From contig CAKPAZ010000001.1 of assembly GCA_934133195.1 (NCBI GenBank), forward strand, positions 62,001 to 126,000: a stretch of 64,000 nucleotides of DNA, read 5' to 3'. The notes below the pieces were generated by a model. The model had not been told where the DNA came from, made no database searches, and saw only the letters and a list, made by a program, of their open reading frames with translations. This document shows, piece by piece, positions 27,106 to 34,886 of this stretch. The translations under genes and the position numbers were made by a program. Each line of letters starts with the position of its first letter. The stretch's first letter is position 1. Source of the stretch: an uncultured Bacilli bacterium. Its GTDB lineage: Bacteria; Bacillota_I; Bacilli_A; ML615J-28; CAG-313.

Positions 27106-28567
27106 TTTCAAGTTTCCTCAAAACATCATAATCAGAATAAGGGATTACTTGTTTATTTTTTGTTATGATGCCTTCTTCATTTCCTTTACCAAGGATTAAG
27201 ATAATATCATCTTTACAACCATTTTCATTAGCAGATTTTATCGCATCCTCACGATTTAAAACAATCTTATAATTTTTACTACTTAAATCTTTAACCATAT
27301 CATTGATAATAACATAAGGATCTTCATCCCGAGGATTATCCATCGTAAAGATGACTAAATCACTATATTTAGTTGAAAGATACCCAAATGCAGGTCGCTT
27401 ACTTACATCACGGTTACCACCACATCCAATTACGGTAATGATTTTCCGCATTTTCTTAATACTATTTAAGTAAGTTAAGACATTTTCTACCGCTTTAATC
27501 GTGTGTGCGTAATCAATAATAAAGGTTTTATCTTTGATTTTGTATGTATTCATTCTTCCCGGAATAATAATTTTTTGAGTATTGATAAAATTAACAAAAT
27601 CTTTTACCTCAAAATTTATGTTTTTAACAATCATTAAGCTATTTAAGATATTATAGATATTAAAGTAACCACAAAGATTACTCTTTATTTGGTACTTCAT
27701 ATCATCCATTTCTAATAAAAAAGAACTTTCATTAACATCAAGGTTTATATTAGTTACTTTCATATTCTCATTATCAAGACCAAAGTAATCAACTTCATGT
27801 AACGTAATGGTATTAAAATATCCGGTTGCTTCATCATCACTGTTTAATATTACCTTTTTATAAGGTGATTTTTCATTTATATGATTAAGTAGTGTTCCTT
27901 TAACAATCCGATACTCCGTCAATGAATGATGATAATCTAAATGTTCTAAGCTAAGATTAGTAATCGTTAAAATATCAAATTCAAGTCCTAAAGTTCTGTG
28001 TTCCATAATCCCTTGTGATGATACTTCCATGACTAAATAATCATAATCATAGTTTTTATCTTTTAGTAATTTATATAGACTAGATAAACTGATGGTAGTA
28101 TTATTAGTTTTTATTATTTCTTCTTTCATTTGGTAGTAAGAATAAATGTGATGCGTACCAACATATAAAAGGTCATAATTCTTGGCTTTTAGAAATTCAT
28201 AGGTTAAATAAGAAACTGAGGTCTTACCAGAAGTTCCACTAACCCCTATCATAATCGGTTTTTTCTCATAGTTATTAAGTTCTTCTTTTAAGATTCTTGA
28301 TAAATCAACAATTGGAGATTCAACAAAGACATAGTTTACCCCTTTTTGTTTTTTTACTTGTAGATTTTTCTTTAAAATGATTGTCTTCGCACCAAGTTTA
28401 CAAGCATTATCAATATAACGTTCATTAAAACCTTTTAAATTATCTAAACAAACAAAAACTCCCCCATCAACCATATCTTTATCATAATCGGAGATTACTT
28501 TAATTTCATGATTTCTCTTAACTAGTTTTTTAGGATGATATTTTTTTAAATAATCATTTATCTTCAT
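27098..28567 (-). CDS. murE: UDP-N-acetylmuramoyl-tripeptide synthetase, probably diaminopimelate-adding
   Basis: Mur ligase adding the third stem-peptide residue. ATP motif IGVSGTSGKTSVSYLTYEF; MEVSSQGIMEHR; HTIKAVENVL. The amino-acid selectivity motif reads DNPRDEDP: DNPR is the meso-diaminopimelate version, as opposed to DNPA of lysine-adding enzymes. This predicts diaminopimelate-type peptidoglycan. Length 489 normal. Nine bases separate it from the transpeptidase gene upstream. Confidence 0.94.
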   Translation of the reverse strand: MKINDYLKKYHPKKLVKRNHEIKVISDYDKDMVDGGVFVCLDNLKGFNERYIDNACKLGAKTIILKKNLQVKKQKGVNYVFVESPIVDLSRILKEELNNYEKKPIMIGVSGTSGKTSVSYLTYEFLKAKNYDLLYVGTHHIYSYYQMKEEIIKTNNTTISLSSLYKLLKDKNYDYDYLVMEVSSQGIMEHRTLGLEFDILTITNLSLEHLDYHHSLTEYRIVKGTLLNHINEKSPYKKVILNSDDEATGYFNTITLHEVDYFGLDNENMKVTNINLDVNESSFLLEMDDMKYQIKSNLCGYFNIYNILNSLMIVKNINFEVKDFVNFINTQKIIIPGRMNTYKIKDKTFIIDYAHTIKAVENVLTYLNSIKKMRKIITVIGCGGNRDVSKRPAFGYLSTKYSDLVIFTMDNPRDEDPYVIINDMVKDLSSKNYKIVLNREDAIKSANENGCKDDIILILGKGNEEGIITKNKQVIPYSDYDVLRKLENE

Positions 28568-28576
28568 TTTTACCCC

Positions 28577-30466
28577 CTAAGTATATAGAATGACATAGCC
28601 ACCTTCAATAATCTTCTCGCCAGCTTCTGGTACCTGTGCTCTAACAGTAAGGCCGTTACCATAAACGATAAACTTATAATTTTCGGTTGGTCTTACCTTT
28701 CCTACTGACATTCCTACATAGTCACCAACAGTATAGATGTTTTTATCGATCCAATAACGAGGAACTAGGGGAATACCATTAGTTCTTTTTTGAATGTTTA
28801 AAATCGTAAAACTTTCTACGATTACTTCTTTAACCATTGGAGCAACCACTACGCCCCCATATTGAATGGTGTTAACTGGTTCATCAACGGTAATCATTAA
28901 AGCAATCGATGGATCATCGGCGGGAGCTATTCCTAAGAAGGATAGGATGTACTTACCAGGAATATAACGCCCATTTTCAGCCTTTTGGGCAGTTCCGGTT
29001 TTTCCCATCATTCTAAGTCCTTCGGCGTATCCACCTCGGCCTGTACCTTTTGCGACTACGGATTCTAGTGATTCCCGCATTAAATTAGATGTCTTTTCAC
29101 TAATAACTTGTCTTTTAACAATGGGATTTTTGACAACTAATTCCTTATCACCATTTACTATCTTTTTTAAAATATATGGCGTCATTAAATTACCACCATT
29201 AACAGCGGCAGATGCTCCATTTACTAGTTGAATCATCGTTACGGAATTACCTTGGCCAAAAGCTGAGGTTGCAAGTTCAACATTACCGATTTTTTCTTCA
29301 TTAAAGAGTATTCCTTTACTTTCCCCTACTAAATCAATCCCCGTTTTTTCACCAAAACCAAAGGCTCTTAAGTATTTAAAGAATCTTTCTTTACCGAGTT
29401 TAAGGCCAATCGAAACAAACCCCGGGTTACATGAATTTTGGAGAACCTCAAGGTAAGTTTCCTTTCCATGTCCTCCTCTTTTCCAGTCACGAAGTCTCGC
29501 CCCATCAACAATCGCATAACCAGGATCATAAAAAGGATCATCAAGTTTAAAGACTTCTTCTTCAAGTCCCATTGCGAAAGAACAAATCTTAAAAGTACTG
29601 CCTGGTTCATAACACTTCCAAATCGGTAAGTTTCGATTATATAGTTCACTACTATAATCTTTATAATGACTAGGATTATACGTTGGTCTTGATGCCATCG
29701 CGATTACTTCCCCAGTCTTAGGGTTAAGTGCAATCCCTGACATCTCTTTAGCATTGTATTTGAACATCGCGTTATCTAAAACTCGCTCTAAGGTGAGCTG
29801 AACATCAAGATCAATTGTTAAATAGACATCAGACCCTGGAGTGGCTTTTTCATACAATGATGATAAATTAAAAATTTCATCACCATGAGCATCCGTAAAA
29901 ATCTGGAGTGCCCCGCTTTCCCCTTGTAAGTACTCATCATACATCGCTTCAATCCCCGTTAAGCCTTGAGAATCAATCCCAGTAATTCCTACAACCTGGG
30001 ATAAAACATGTTCATACGGATAATATCTAGTTGTATCACCAACCACATAAATCCCTCTTAAGTTTTCATCGTTTATCTTCAAGGAATCTTCAACACTAAT
30101 TTTTTGAGCTTCCGGTTTAATGATTTCAACCGAAACATTCTTGGTTAGATGATTTAAAATCTTCTCTTTATCACACTTCAAAATTTCAGCAATAACTCTT
30201 GCGGTTTTATCTTTGTTGGTAATTTGCTTAGGAATCGCCACCACCGTTGGTGTAAGGTAAGTCCCAACAATTAACTTACCATTACGGTCATAGATGTTTC
30301 CTCTGGCACCTTTAATTGGAGCTGACCTTGTCCAAAGGTCAATTGCTAAATTATAATATTCATTACTTTTAATAATCTTAACATATGTTAATTTACAAAT
30401 GATACTAAAAAAAGCAATTATCATAATTATATAAATAACTAAAATTCTTTTTCGATATATTTTCAT
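28577..30466 (-). CDS. Class B penicillin-binding protein (SpoVD/FtsI type) with PASTA domain
   Basis: Peptidoglycan transpeptidase. One N-terminal membrane helix (ILVIYIIMIIAFFSIICKL), a dimerisation domain (GARGNIYDRNGKLI), then the transpeptidase with Ser290 in EPGSTFK, NSCNP (SxN) and MGKTGTAQ (KTG). The last 60 residues look like one PASTA domain (YVGMSVGKVRP; GNGLTVRAQVPEAG). One PASTA domain followed by murE fits SpoVD of the B. subtilis cluster, but a vegetative FtsI/PBP2 cannot be excluded, since no second copy is visible here. Upstream mraW/ftsL are absent. 629 residues. Confidence 0.88.
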   Translation of the reverse strand: MKIYRKRILVIYIIMIIAFFSIICKLTYVKIIKSNEYYNLAIDLWTRSAPIKGARGNIYDRNGKLIVGTYLTPTVVAIPKQITNKDKTARVIAEILKCDKEKILNHLTKNVSVEIIKPEAQKISVEDSLKINDENLRGIYVVGDTTRYYPYEHVLSQVVGITGIDSQGLTGIEAMYDEYLQGESGALQIFTDAHGDEIFNLSSLYEKATPGSDVYLTIDLDVQLTLERVLDNAMFKYNAKEMSGIALNPKTGEVIAMASRPTYNPSHYKDYSSELYNRNLPIWKCYEPGSTFKICSFAMGLEEEVFKLDDPFYDPGYAIVDGARLRDWKRGGHGKETYLEVLQNSCNPGFVSIGLKLGKERFFKYLRAFGFGEKTGIDLVGESKGILFNEEKIGNVELATSAFGQGNSVTMIQLVNGASAAVNGGNLMTPYILKKIVNGDKELVVKNPIVKRQVISEKTSNLMRESLESVVAKGTGRGGYAEGLRMMGKTGTAQKAENGRYIPGKYILSFLGIAPADDPSIALMITVDEPVNTIQYGGVVVAPMVKEVIVESFTILNIQKRTNGIPLVPRYWIDKNIYTVGDYVGMSVGKVRPTENYKFIVYGNGLTVRAQVPEAGEKIIEGGYVILYT

Positions 30467-30533
30467 TTTTTCTACCCATTAAACTATATGATAAGATAAA
30501 GGTTTTTATACAAAAATAACTAAACAATCAAAA

Positions 30534-30562
30534 ATAAAAAAACCACTTCATAGGAAGTGATT
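30534..30562 (-). terminator. Terminator after the DUF4143 ATPase gene
   Basis: Stem AATCACTTC / GAAGTGGTT with a short loop and seven T residues on the minus strand. Confidence 0.85.
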
Positions 30563-31768
30563 TTATTCATTATCGCCTAATAACCAATCTAAGACATTGA
30601 TTCTTCTAATTCCATCATAATCTGCATCAGGATCATCATCTAAAGTTAAAATTAATTTAGGATAATGATCATTGATACTTTGTAAAGGTCCTAATTCCCT
30701 TTCAAGAGTTGCTTTATCTCTTACGGTTGCGGCCACTTGAAAGTAAGTAATTCTTTTTTCATTCATCGCAACAAAGTCTACTTCTTTATCATCAAGTTTT
30801 CCAACATAAACTTCATAACCTCTTCTTAATAATTCAAGATAAACAACATTTTCTAAAATATGACCAACATCAAATGAACGGCTACCAAGAAGCATATAAC
30901 GCATTCCAATATCAACTACATAGTATTTTTCTAAGGTTTTTAAATATTCTTTTCCTTTAATGTTGTAACGCTCTGCCTTGTATAAAATAAAACTTTCAGT
31001 TAAAGATGTGATGAGTCTTTCAACAGTTTTTACATCAATCTTTCGTCCATCGCTAGTCATTGTATCAGCAATTTTTTTCATAGATAGAGGATTACCAATA
31101 TTATCAAACATAAATCTTGTGATACTTTCAAGAATTGAGACATCAGTAATTTTCTTACGATTAGCAATATCTTTAACAACAATACTATTATAAATACCAT
31201 CAAGATAAGCTTTAATTTCTTTAGGGTGATCTCTTAACTCTAACGTGTATGGGAAGGAACTATTCTCAATGTAATCCATATACTTTCTTGAAAGTTCATT
31301 CTTATTACCTGTAGATAAAACATACTCTTTAAAAGAAAGGGGAAGCATTGATATTTCAATGTATCTACCAGAAATTAAGGTTGCAATTTCACTAGATAAC
31401 ATGTAAGCATTAGAGCCAGTAAGATAAATATCCGTATTATCTTTAATATATAAGCTATCAATTACTCTTGGAAAATCTTCAACATGTTGAATTTCATCAA
31501 GAAAAATATAATTTTGTTTATTTGGTTCAAGTCTTTCTTTAATATAAGTATAAAGTAAATGAGGATCTCTTAAATCGTAATAATCATAATCTTCAAAATT
31601 AATCGCAATGATATTTTTCTTTTCAACCCCATTTTCCAATAAATAGTTTCTAAAAATATCAATTAATGTAGATTTACCACATCTTCTAACTCCTGTAATA
31701 ATCTTTATAATCTTTTTATCTTTTAAAGCAATTAACTTATCTAAATATTCTTGTCTTTTAATGATCAT
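30563..31768 (-). CDS. AAA_14/DUF4143 family ATP-binding protein
   Basis: 401 residues. N-terminal P-loop ITGVRRCGKSTLIDIF, Walker B YIFLDEIQHVEDF, sensor LTGSNAYML. A winged-helix region lies around residues 215-275, and the C-terminal DUF4143 part has KEVDFVAMNEKRITYFQV, a PD-(D/E)xK-like strand pattern. The family is common in anaerobic bacteria; the cellular role is not established. It stands alone, with its own consensus promoter preceded by palindromic repeats, and so looks tightly regulated and probably mobile in origin. Confidence 0.88.
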   Translation of the reverse strand: MIIKRQEYLDKLIALKDKKIIKIITGVRRCGKSTLIDIFRNYLLENGVEKKNIIAINFEDYDYYDLRDPHLLYTYIKERLEPNKQNYIFLDEIQHVEDFPRVIDSLYIKDNTDIYLTGSNAYMLSSEIATLISGRYIEISMLPLSFKEYVLSTGNKNELSRKYMDYIENSSFPYTLELRDHPKEIKAYLDGIYNSIVVKDIANRKKITDVSILESITRFMFDNIGNPLSMKKIADTMTSDGRKIDVKTVERLITSLTESFILYKAERYNIKGKEYLKTLEKYYVVDIGMRYMLLGSRSFDVGHILENVVYLELLRRGYEVYVGKLDDKEVDFVAMNEKRITYFQVAATVRDKATLERELGPLQSINDHYPKLILTLDDDPDADYDGIRRINVLDWLLGDNE

Positions 31769-31797
31769 AAGTTATCTCCTTTTTATTTATTATTAAT

Positions 31798-31826
31798 ATT
31801 ATATCCAAAAAAGTTGATTTTGTCAA
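31798..31826 (-). promoter_or_regulatory. Perfect-consensus promoter of the DUF4143 ATPase gene
   Basis: TTGACA (31821-31826), 17-base spacer, TATAAT (31798-31803): a full match to the sigma-A consensus. The spacer contains CTTTTTTGGAT, a half-site of the palindromes immediately upstream, so a repressor could sit on the promoter. Confidence 0.88.
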
Positions 31827-31886
31827 TACTTTTTGGATTCTAATCCAAAAACTTATTATTTTTACATACTTTTTGGATTCTAATCC
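31827..31886. repeat. Two copies of a GGATT/AATCC palindromic operator-like element
   Basis: The 20-mer TACTTTTTGGATTCTAATCC occurs at 31827-31846 and again at 31867-31886, exactly 40 bases apart. The first copy extends to a 22-bp palindrome (31830-31851: five T, GGATT, CT, AATCC, five A). The element directly abuts the -35 box of the ATPase promoter. Nothing else was seen in 31887-31979 apart from A/T-rich DNA. Confidence 0.85.
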
Positions 31887-31979
31887 TATTATTTATCTAA
31901 CATTTATCTTAAACATTAAATTAAAAAAAGTAAAAAATAAAAAACGAGTATATAAGTAGGTTTTTTTTCGATTTTGGTA

Positions 31980-31985
31980 TATAAT
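31980..31985 (+). promoter_or_regulatory. Probable -10 box for the aldose-epimerase-like gene
   Basis: TATAAT 24 bases before the start ATG, with no convincing -35; a TG-rich upstream base context (TTTTGG) might help. Confidence 0.4.
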
Positions 31986-32008
31986 AAATATAAGAAAGGA
32001 ATGAAATT

Positions 32009-32887
32009 ATGATCTATACAATTAAAAATGACAATCTTGAACTAGTAGTATCAAATCATGGAGCTGAAGTAAAAGCTTTACGCTTTAAAGGAGTAAACCG
32101 TCTACATGATTCAAATCCTGAATACTGGAATCGTAGTGCTCCTCTTTTATTCCCTTGTATTGGTACAATCCTAAATAAAGAAACAATAATCAATGGTGTA
32201 AAATACCCCTTAACTAAACATGGTTTTATCCGTGATTTTGATTTTGAACTTTTAAGTTTAGAAAGTACATCAATCACTTTTATCTTTAAGAGTAATCGTG
32301 ATACTCTAAATTTATATCCTTTTGAATTTCAAATGGAAGTTTCATATGAATTAAAGAACGATAAAGTCGTAAGTAACGTAAAAATTACTAACCTTTCAAA
32401 TAAAATCATGCCATACAATTTTGGCTTACATCCTGCTTTTAAAACCCCTATCACAGAGGATGAAAAGTTTGAAGATTATGAAATAGTCATTCAAACGCCA
32501 AAAAAACAACCTGTATACAAGGTTGAACTATCTGATGGCACCATAAACTTTAATGAAATTGTAAGAACAATTGACTTTAGTAAACCTCTTATGTTAAATC
32601 ATGAAGATTATAGTGGTGATGCTTTAGTCTTTGATAACATTGATTTTAGTGAAGTTAAACTTCAAGATAAAAATCAAAAACATGGTGTGATCTTCCGCTT
32701 TCCTAACTTCCCAATGCTTGGCATTTGGACACCATATCCTAAGAAAGCTCCATTCATTTGTTTAGAGCCATGGATTGGATGTGCTGACCCTACTAACCAT
32801 GATCAAGAATTTGAACATAAAAAACATGTTCAACATTTAAAAGTTGGTGAAGCTAAAACTATTACCTATGAATGGGAGTTCTTTTAA
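32009..32887 (+). CDS. Aldose 1-epimerase-like protein (LacX type)
   Basis: 292-residue galactose-mutarotase-fold protein. Features seen: NRSAPLLFPCIGTI, LTKHGFIRDFDFELL with the conserved His, NFGLHPAFKTPI (His) and LEPWIGCADPTNH. These match the LacX-like branch. Presumably interconverts sugar anomers or phosphosugars; substrate unknown. No sugar-pathway genes are adjacent. RBS GAAAGGAATGAAATT. Confidence 0.87.
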   Translation: MIYTIKNDNLELVVSNHGAEVKALRFKGVNRLHDSNPEYWNRSAPLLFPCIGTILNKETIINGVKYPLTKHGFIRDFDFELLSLESTSITFIFKSNRDTLNLYPFEFQMEVSYELKNDKVVSNVKITNLSNKIMPYNFGLHPAFKTPITEDEKFEDYEIVIQTPKKQPVYKVELSDGTINFNEIVRTIDFSKPLMLNHEDYSGDALVFDNIDFSEVKLQDKNQKHGVIFRFPNFPMLGIWTPYPKKAPFICLEPWIGCADPTNHDQEFEHKKHVQHLKVGEAKTITYEWEFF

Positions 32888-32907
32888 TCATCAATAACAA
32901 CAAAAAA

Positions 32908-32942
32908 AGGAATACGTATTTGATATCTAAATGCGTATTCCT
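32908..32942. terminator. Bidirectional terminator between the epimerase gene and HU
   Basis: 14-base near-perfect stem AGGAATACGTATTT / AAATGCGTATTCCT, T-rich on the plus exit and seven T on the minus exit. Confidence 0.85.
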
Positions 32943-33219
32943 ATTTTATTTTTAATTTACCTTTTAGACGTTTACTAGCATTAAAACGAATTTTATAATT
33001 ACCCTCAACATAGATTTTATCTCCTGTTGCGGGGTTAATGCCATTGTAACCATCTTGATAATATTTTTCGAATGTTCCAAAACCACTAATCACAACTTTA
33101 TCTTCTTCCGCTAAGGCTTCAATGATACAATCGAATGTTTGATTGATAATTGATTCAATATCCACATAGTTAAAATCATTAGCCTTGTGAATGGCTTTGA
33201 TTAGCTCACTTTTTGTCAT
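32941..33219 (-). CDS. hup: HU-type DNA-binding protein
   Basis: Small histone-like protein bending DNA. Starts MTKSELIKAIHKAND and contains SGFGTFEKYY and the beta-arm NPATGDKIYV. 92 residues from ATG 33219, chosen because GGGTGATG precedes; two upstream in-frame starts lie within the ribosome site. In B. subtilis hbs lies next to spoIVA, as here. Confidence 0.95.
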   Translation of the reverse strand: MTKSELIKAIHKANDFNYVDIESIINQTFDCIIEALAEEDKVVISGFGTFEKYYQDGYNGINPATGDKIYVEGNYKIRFNASKRLKGKLKIK

Positions 33220-33236
33220 TTTCATCACCCAAAAAT

Positions 33237-33265
33237 ATTCTACTATGTTTTTAGTAAAAATTCAA
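33237..33265 (-). promoter_or_regulatory. Promoter for the HU gene
   Basis: TTGAAT (33260-33265), 17-base spacer, TAGAAT (33237-33242). Confidence 0.7.
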
Positions 33266-33302
33266 GGATTTTGCTTATTTTACTTAAGTTTTTTAATGTT
33301 TT

Positions 33303-34778
33303 TTATAGAACAATTGCGATTACTCCGCCTTTACTTTGGTTTACTACCTTTGTAATACCATCATTATACTTAGTTAAAACAGTTTCAGGAATTTGATTAA
33401 CTTTAATCTTAATACCATCAGAAATGACATCACAAAGCTTACGACCAAAGATTTCACTATTCCAAAGTTTCTCAGGATCATTCTTGAAATCTTCAATCAT
33501 ATGATCAACTAACACTTGTGATTGTTCGGCACTACCGATAATTGGTTCAAATACCGAGTCAACACTTAAGCGATTGATCAAAAGGATATTCGCGGTTGCG
33601 GCTATCTTAATGCCATATCTTCCACCTTGCTTAGTGGTAACTGGCTCATGAAGTTTGATTTGTGATAGTGGAGGTAACACTAAATCATAACCTACTTGAT
33701 ATACTTTTTCTAAGTTACCAACAACGTCATAAACCTTTTTAGCATGCTTTAATTCTTGTAAAGTATGGATGAAAGCACCTTTATCGTCGATCTTTTCGCC
33801 TAAGATTTCTTCAATAATGTTTTTATAGATTGAATCATCTACCCCAAGGTCAAAATCAACAACCCCAGTTCCTGCATCAATGTTTAAAATATCAACATGA
33901 GTTAGGTACTCACATTCTTCAAGTTTAGCTTGAATAACAAAAACATCCTTCATCTTACGGTAATCACCAGTGATGCTACCAACAAGAGTTGTAAATTCCT
34001 TCTTAAATGGAACTTCATCATCTAGTTCTTTAATCCAACTTGGAATTTCAAGATTTAACTCGGAAATATCAAATTCACTTAAAGCTTTCTTTAAGATGTT
34101 ATCCGTATCTTCATCAGTCATCTTAGTTACATCAACACTAACAACGGAAACATTATATTTTTCTTCTAACTTTTTAACTAAATCAAGTGTTTCTTCAGCA
34201 TTTGGTTTTACACTATTTAATACCATTACAAATGGTTTATTAAGTTCTTTTAATTCTTTAACTAGTTGTTCTTCAATTTTTTCATAATCTTCACGACTAA
34301 ATTCACCAAAGCTACCATCACCAGTAATTAAAACACCAATATTAGAATGTGATTCAATAACTTTTCTTGTTCCCACTCCAGCAGCATCCCCAAATGGAAT
34401 TGGCTCCGCGAACCATGGAGTTTGAACAAGTCTAGTTGTGCCATCTTCATTTAAATAGCCTTTCGCACTATCCATAATATAACCAACACAATCAACTAAA
34501 CGAATATTAACATTTAAATTATCTTCAATAGTGATTGTCATATTATTTGTTGGAACAAACTTAGGTTCAACCGTCATAATAGTCTTTCCCTCACCACTTT
34601 GAGGAAGCTCATCTACAACCTTATGGTATGTAGTTTCATCCGTAATATATGGTAAAACTTTAACTTCCATAAAACGTCTAATAAAACTACTTTTACCACT
34701 TCTTACCGGACCAACAACTCCTAAATACATTTCCCCGCCTGTACGGGTTACTACTTCTTTTATTATATTTTCACTCAT
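33303..34778 (-). CDS. spoIVA: Stage IV sporulation protein A (spore coat ATPase)
   Basis: Self-assembling ATPase that forms the base layer of the spore coat on the forespore outer membrane. The start MSENIIKEVVTRTGGEMYLG, the Walker A GPVRSGKSSFI, the following FVPTNNMTITI region, and the hydrophobic C-terminal end GGVIAIVL are SpoIVA hallmarks. 491 residues, close to the 492 of B. subtilis. ATG 34778 follows AAGGAG; six upstream codons are excluded. This is the strongest single proof that the organism belongs to a spore-forming line. Confidence 0.97.
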   Translation of the reverse strand: MSENIIKEVVTRTGGEMYLGVVGPVRSGKSSFIRRFMEVKVLPYITDETTYHKVVDELPQSGEGKTIMTVEPKFVPTNNMTITIEDNLNVNIRLVDCVGYIMDSAKGYLNEDGTTRLVQTPWFAEPIPFGDAAGVGTRKVIESHSNIGVLITGDGSFGEFSREDYEKIEEQLVKELKELNKPFVMVLNSVKPNAEETLDLVKKLEEKYNVSVVSVDVTKMTDEDTDNILKKALSEFDISELNLEIPSWIKELDDEVPFKKEFTTLVGSITGDYRKMKDVFVIQAKLEECEYLTHVDILNIDAGTGVVDFDLGVDDSIYKNIIEEILGEKIDDKGAFIHTLQELKHAKKVYDVVGNLEKVYQVGYDLVLPPLSQIKLHEPVTTKQGGRYGIKIAATANILLINRLSVDSVFEPIIGSAEQSQVLVDHMIEDFKNDPEKLWNSEIFGRKLCDVISDGIKIKVNQIPETVLTKYNDGITKVVNQSKGGVIAIVL

Positions 34779-34842
34779 ATATCTATTCTCCTTCATCTAA
34801 ATGTATGAAGGAAGTTTATAAATTATGACTAAATTAAAGCAC

Positions 34843-34876
34843 AAAATGTACTCTATATCACTATAGAGTACATTTT
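34843..34876 (-). terminator. Perfect 15-bp hairpin after the giant lipoprotein gene
   Basis: AAAATGTACTCTATA / TATAGAGTACATTTT with a 4-base loop, just beyond the stop. The base of the stem supplies A/T, but only a short T tract follows (TTTTGTGCTTT), so termination is likely but not certain. Confidence 0.65.
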
Positions 34877-34886
34877 ATTTTAAAGA

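Noticed and set aside
30563..31886. Transposon or insertion sequence carrying the DUF4143 gene
   Set aside because: No transposase, no terminal inverted repeats at both ends, and no target duplication visible; the palindromes are on one side only.
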